Of a stretch of 64,000 bases of DNA, positions 62,871 through 64,000 are shown one piece after another (within the stretch, counting starts at the first letter, position 1; each line of letters opens with the position of its first letter). Below the pieces are notes generated by a model. That model saw only the letters and a list, made by a program, of their open reading frames with translations. It was not told the DNA's origin and did not search any database. The DNA is from an uncultured Lachnospiraceae bacterium (GTDB taxonomy: Bacteria; Bacillota; Clostridia; Lachnospirales; Lachnospiraceae), in contig CADCII010000008.1 in NCBI GenBank assembly GCA_902801515.1, positions 37,792 to 101,791 of the forward strand, in the 5' to 3' direction. The position numbers and the translations under genes were made by a program.

Positions 62871-63698
62871 TTATTCGGCTTCTGTCTCTGCTTCCGTTTC
62901 CGCTGCCGGCGCTGCTCCAAGAGAAGCAACTGCCTGTGCGGCAACCTCCTCGCCAAGATATTTTGCTATGATCTCTTCGTAGGTCCCGTCTGCAACGATA
63001 TCGGCAAGTCCTGCATTGAATTTCTCCAGCAGTTCCTGCTTGTCTTCAGAGAATACTACAAATCCGTAAGGCGAGCCTTCATTTTCAGAGCCTTCTACAA
63101 TCTCCATACTGAGCTGCAGGTCCTGGATCTGTATCCTCATGATCTGAGTATCTTCGAAACAGGCTGCAACTTCTCTGGTTTCGACTCCGTAATACATGGT
63201 GAGTGAACCGTCGTAGTACTTGATCTCAAAGCCGTACTGGTCTTTCAGGCTCTCCGCATACTGTGCGCCCAGGGTTCCGTTCTTGACTCCGACAGTCTTT
63301 CCTTCCAGGTCTTCAAAACTTTTAACTTCTTCATCGATCCTGGCGGCAAGACACTGTGTCATAAAGTAATATCCATCGGAGAAATACCATCCGTCCGCGG
63401 CTCGTTCATCCGTGATTGACGCACCGGCGATCATGGCATCCGCCTCTCCTGCCTTGCAGGCTTCGATCGCAGGATCCCATCCCACGCTCTTCAGTTCATA
63501 TTCAAATCCTTGATCCTGAGCAATTGCTGCGAGAATGTCTACATCAATACCAACAAACTGTCCCTCTTCATCCGTGTACTCGAATGGTTTAAATACTGTA
63601 TCAGTGGCAATCGTTAAGCTGTCTGCAGCAAAGACATTCATTCCAAGTGCTGCGGTAAAGACTGTGGCAATCGTGATCAGTGCAAGTTTTCTTTTCAT
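62871..63698 (-). CDS. Amino-acid-type ABC transporter substrate-binding protein
   Basis: The protein has 275 residues from the ATG at 63698, which follows GGAGGGATG; a longer frame beginning at 63779 crosses the leader hairpin. It has a signal peptide (MKRKLALITIATVFTAALGM, cleavage near VFAAD) without a lipobox cysteine. The type 3 solute-binding fold is shown by LTIATDTVFKPFEYTDEEG, FVGIDVDILAAIA and the VGVKNGTLG hinge (in pieces), as in polar amino-acid or glutamine binding proteins. A tail of Ala/Glu repeats (AAETEAETEAE) ends the protein. No permease or ATPase gene is in the window, and the neighbour further upstream is a pseudouridine synthase. Ligand unknown. Confidence 0.88.
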   Translation of the reverse strand: MKRKLALITIATVFTAALGMNVFAADSLTIATDTVFKPFEYTDEEGQFVGIDVDILAAIAQDQGFEYELKSVGWDPAIEACKAGEADAMIAGASITDERAADGWYFSDGYYFMTQCLAARIDEEVKSFEDLEGKTVGVKNGTLGAQYAESLKDQYGFEIKYYDGSLTMYYGVETREVAACFEDTQIMRIQIQDLQLSMEIVEGSENEGSPYGFVVFSEDKQELLEKFNAGLADIVADGTYEEIIAKYLGEEVAAQAVASLGAAPAAETEAETEAE

Positions 63699-63745
63699 AA
63701 TTACTACATCCCTCCATATGAACGACAACGGTTGTCTCAGTAAAA

Positions 63746-63765
63746 ATCCAGAATGGATTCTGGAT
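63746..63765 (-). terminator. Hairpin with T-run in the leader of the binding-protein gene
   Basis: On the minus strand ATCCAGAAT-CC-ATTCTGGAT is followed by TTTTT, i.e. an intrinsic-terminator-like hairpin only about 10 nt into the predicted transcript. A smaller GACAAC-N-GTTGTC hairpin (63724-63736) follows before the start codon. Confidence 0.6.
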
Positions 63766-63780
63766 GATACTTTATTCATA

Positions 63781-63809
63781 TTTTAAGAGAATATACAAAA
63801 ACATGTCAA
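63781..63809 (-). promoter_or_regulatory. Promoter of the binding-protein gene
   Basis: Minus strand: TTGACA (63804-63809), 17 bp, TTAAAA (63781-63786). Predicted transcription start near 63774. Confidence 0.7.
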
Positions 63810-63874
63810 GCATGTTTGCACAAGCCGGTCCGGATGCAGGATATGCGCTTACCCTGGCACCGGATTCAAAACAT

Positions 63875-64000
63875 TCAGGAAGAAGCCCTTATCTTAACCA
63901 GCAGCTGTTCGAAATATTCCGGCAGGGGCGCCTGAAACTCCATATATTGCCCTGTAGAGGGATGAATGAAGCCGAGCACCATCGCATGCAATGTCTGGCC
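63875..64000 (-). CDS. RluA/RluD-family pseudouridine synthase, C-terminal end (5' end outside window)
   Basis: The last 41 residues of a minus-strand frame are present, reading GQTLHAMVLGFIHPSTGQYM, then EFQAPLPEYFEQLL and KIRASS. This is the conserved end of RluA/RluD-type 23S rRNA pseudouridine synthases (R-Q-x-L-H-A and G-F-x-H-P blocks). The catalytic aspartate region lies outside the window. Confidence 0.85.
   Translation of the reverse strand, partial: GQTLHAMVLGFIHPSTGQYMEFQAPLPEYFEQLLVKIRASS

Overview
The window looks like a chromosomal segment of a gut-type Firmicute in class Clostridia, most likely Lachnospiraceae. The evidence is the SCIFF peptide/maturase pair next to a fused secDF, the Firmicutes rimP-nusA-rnpM-ylxQ-infB-rbfA-nrnA-truB-ribF-rpsO-pnp order, a T-box before pheST, a LexA-type repressor, AAGGAGG-like ribosome binding sites and a BspA-type leucine-rich-repeat surface protein. 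G+C appears moderate, clearly lower only in the BspA region; this is an impression by eye. No rRNA, tRNA, CRISPR array or insertion sequence was recognised.

Layout. 1-3.0 kb: the end of serC, a DUF1015 protein and diaminopropionate ammonia-lyase. 3.0-7.2 kb: promoter, T-box leader, pheS-pheT, then a probable 6S RNA with its own promoter and terminator. 7.2-12.5 kb: queA, a GH13 glycosidase, dut, queH and argH. 12.5-15.8 kb (minus): a cobalamin-dependent methionine synthase lacking its activation domain, preceded by a separate activation-domain protein. 15.8-17.2 kb: an elaborately folded leader and a broken asd. 17.2-24.2 kb: topB, a left-handed beta-helix protein, and a ParE/ParC-type topoisomerase pair. 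24.2-35.9 kb: the translation/RNA-processing block from rimP to pnp. 36-39 kb: a VOC protein and minus-strand tyrA-aroA. 39-41.2 kb: an EF-G paralogue with eroded GTPase motifs. 41.3-47.3 kb: scfA-scfB (ranthipeptide), secDF, recJ. 47.4-50.4 kb: yhbY, nadD, yqeK, rsfS and an SseB-domain protein. 50.5-55.8 kb: lexA and two large secreted proteins (DUF1002; duplicated DUF6273-like). 55.9-61.3 kb (minus): one giant BspA-like gene split into three frames. 61.6-64 kb: a tyrosine recombinase, an amino-acid-type ABC binding protein and the end of an RluA/RluD-family pseudouridine synthase.

Most genes are housekeeping: tRNA charging and modification, translation initiation, ribosome maturation, RNA decay and amino-acid biosynthesis. 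The parts that deserve attention are: the SCIFF ranthipeptide with its maturase beside SecDF; the asd leader, with nested hairpins and two competing hairpins near the start codon, in front of an asd missing an estimated 55 bp; the BspA gene, broken once by an exact 31-bp tandem duplication and once by an apparent 4-nt loss; the EF-G paralogue; and a short palindromic repeat present in three copies around recJ and rsfS. No wholly new multi-gene system could be demonstrated from sequence alone. The asd leader is the best candidate for an undescribed element.
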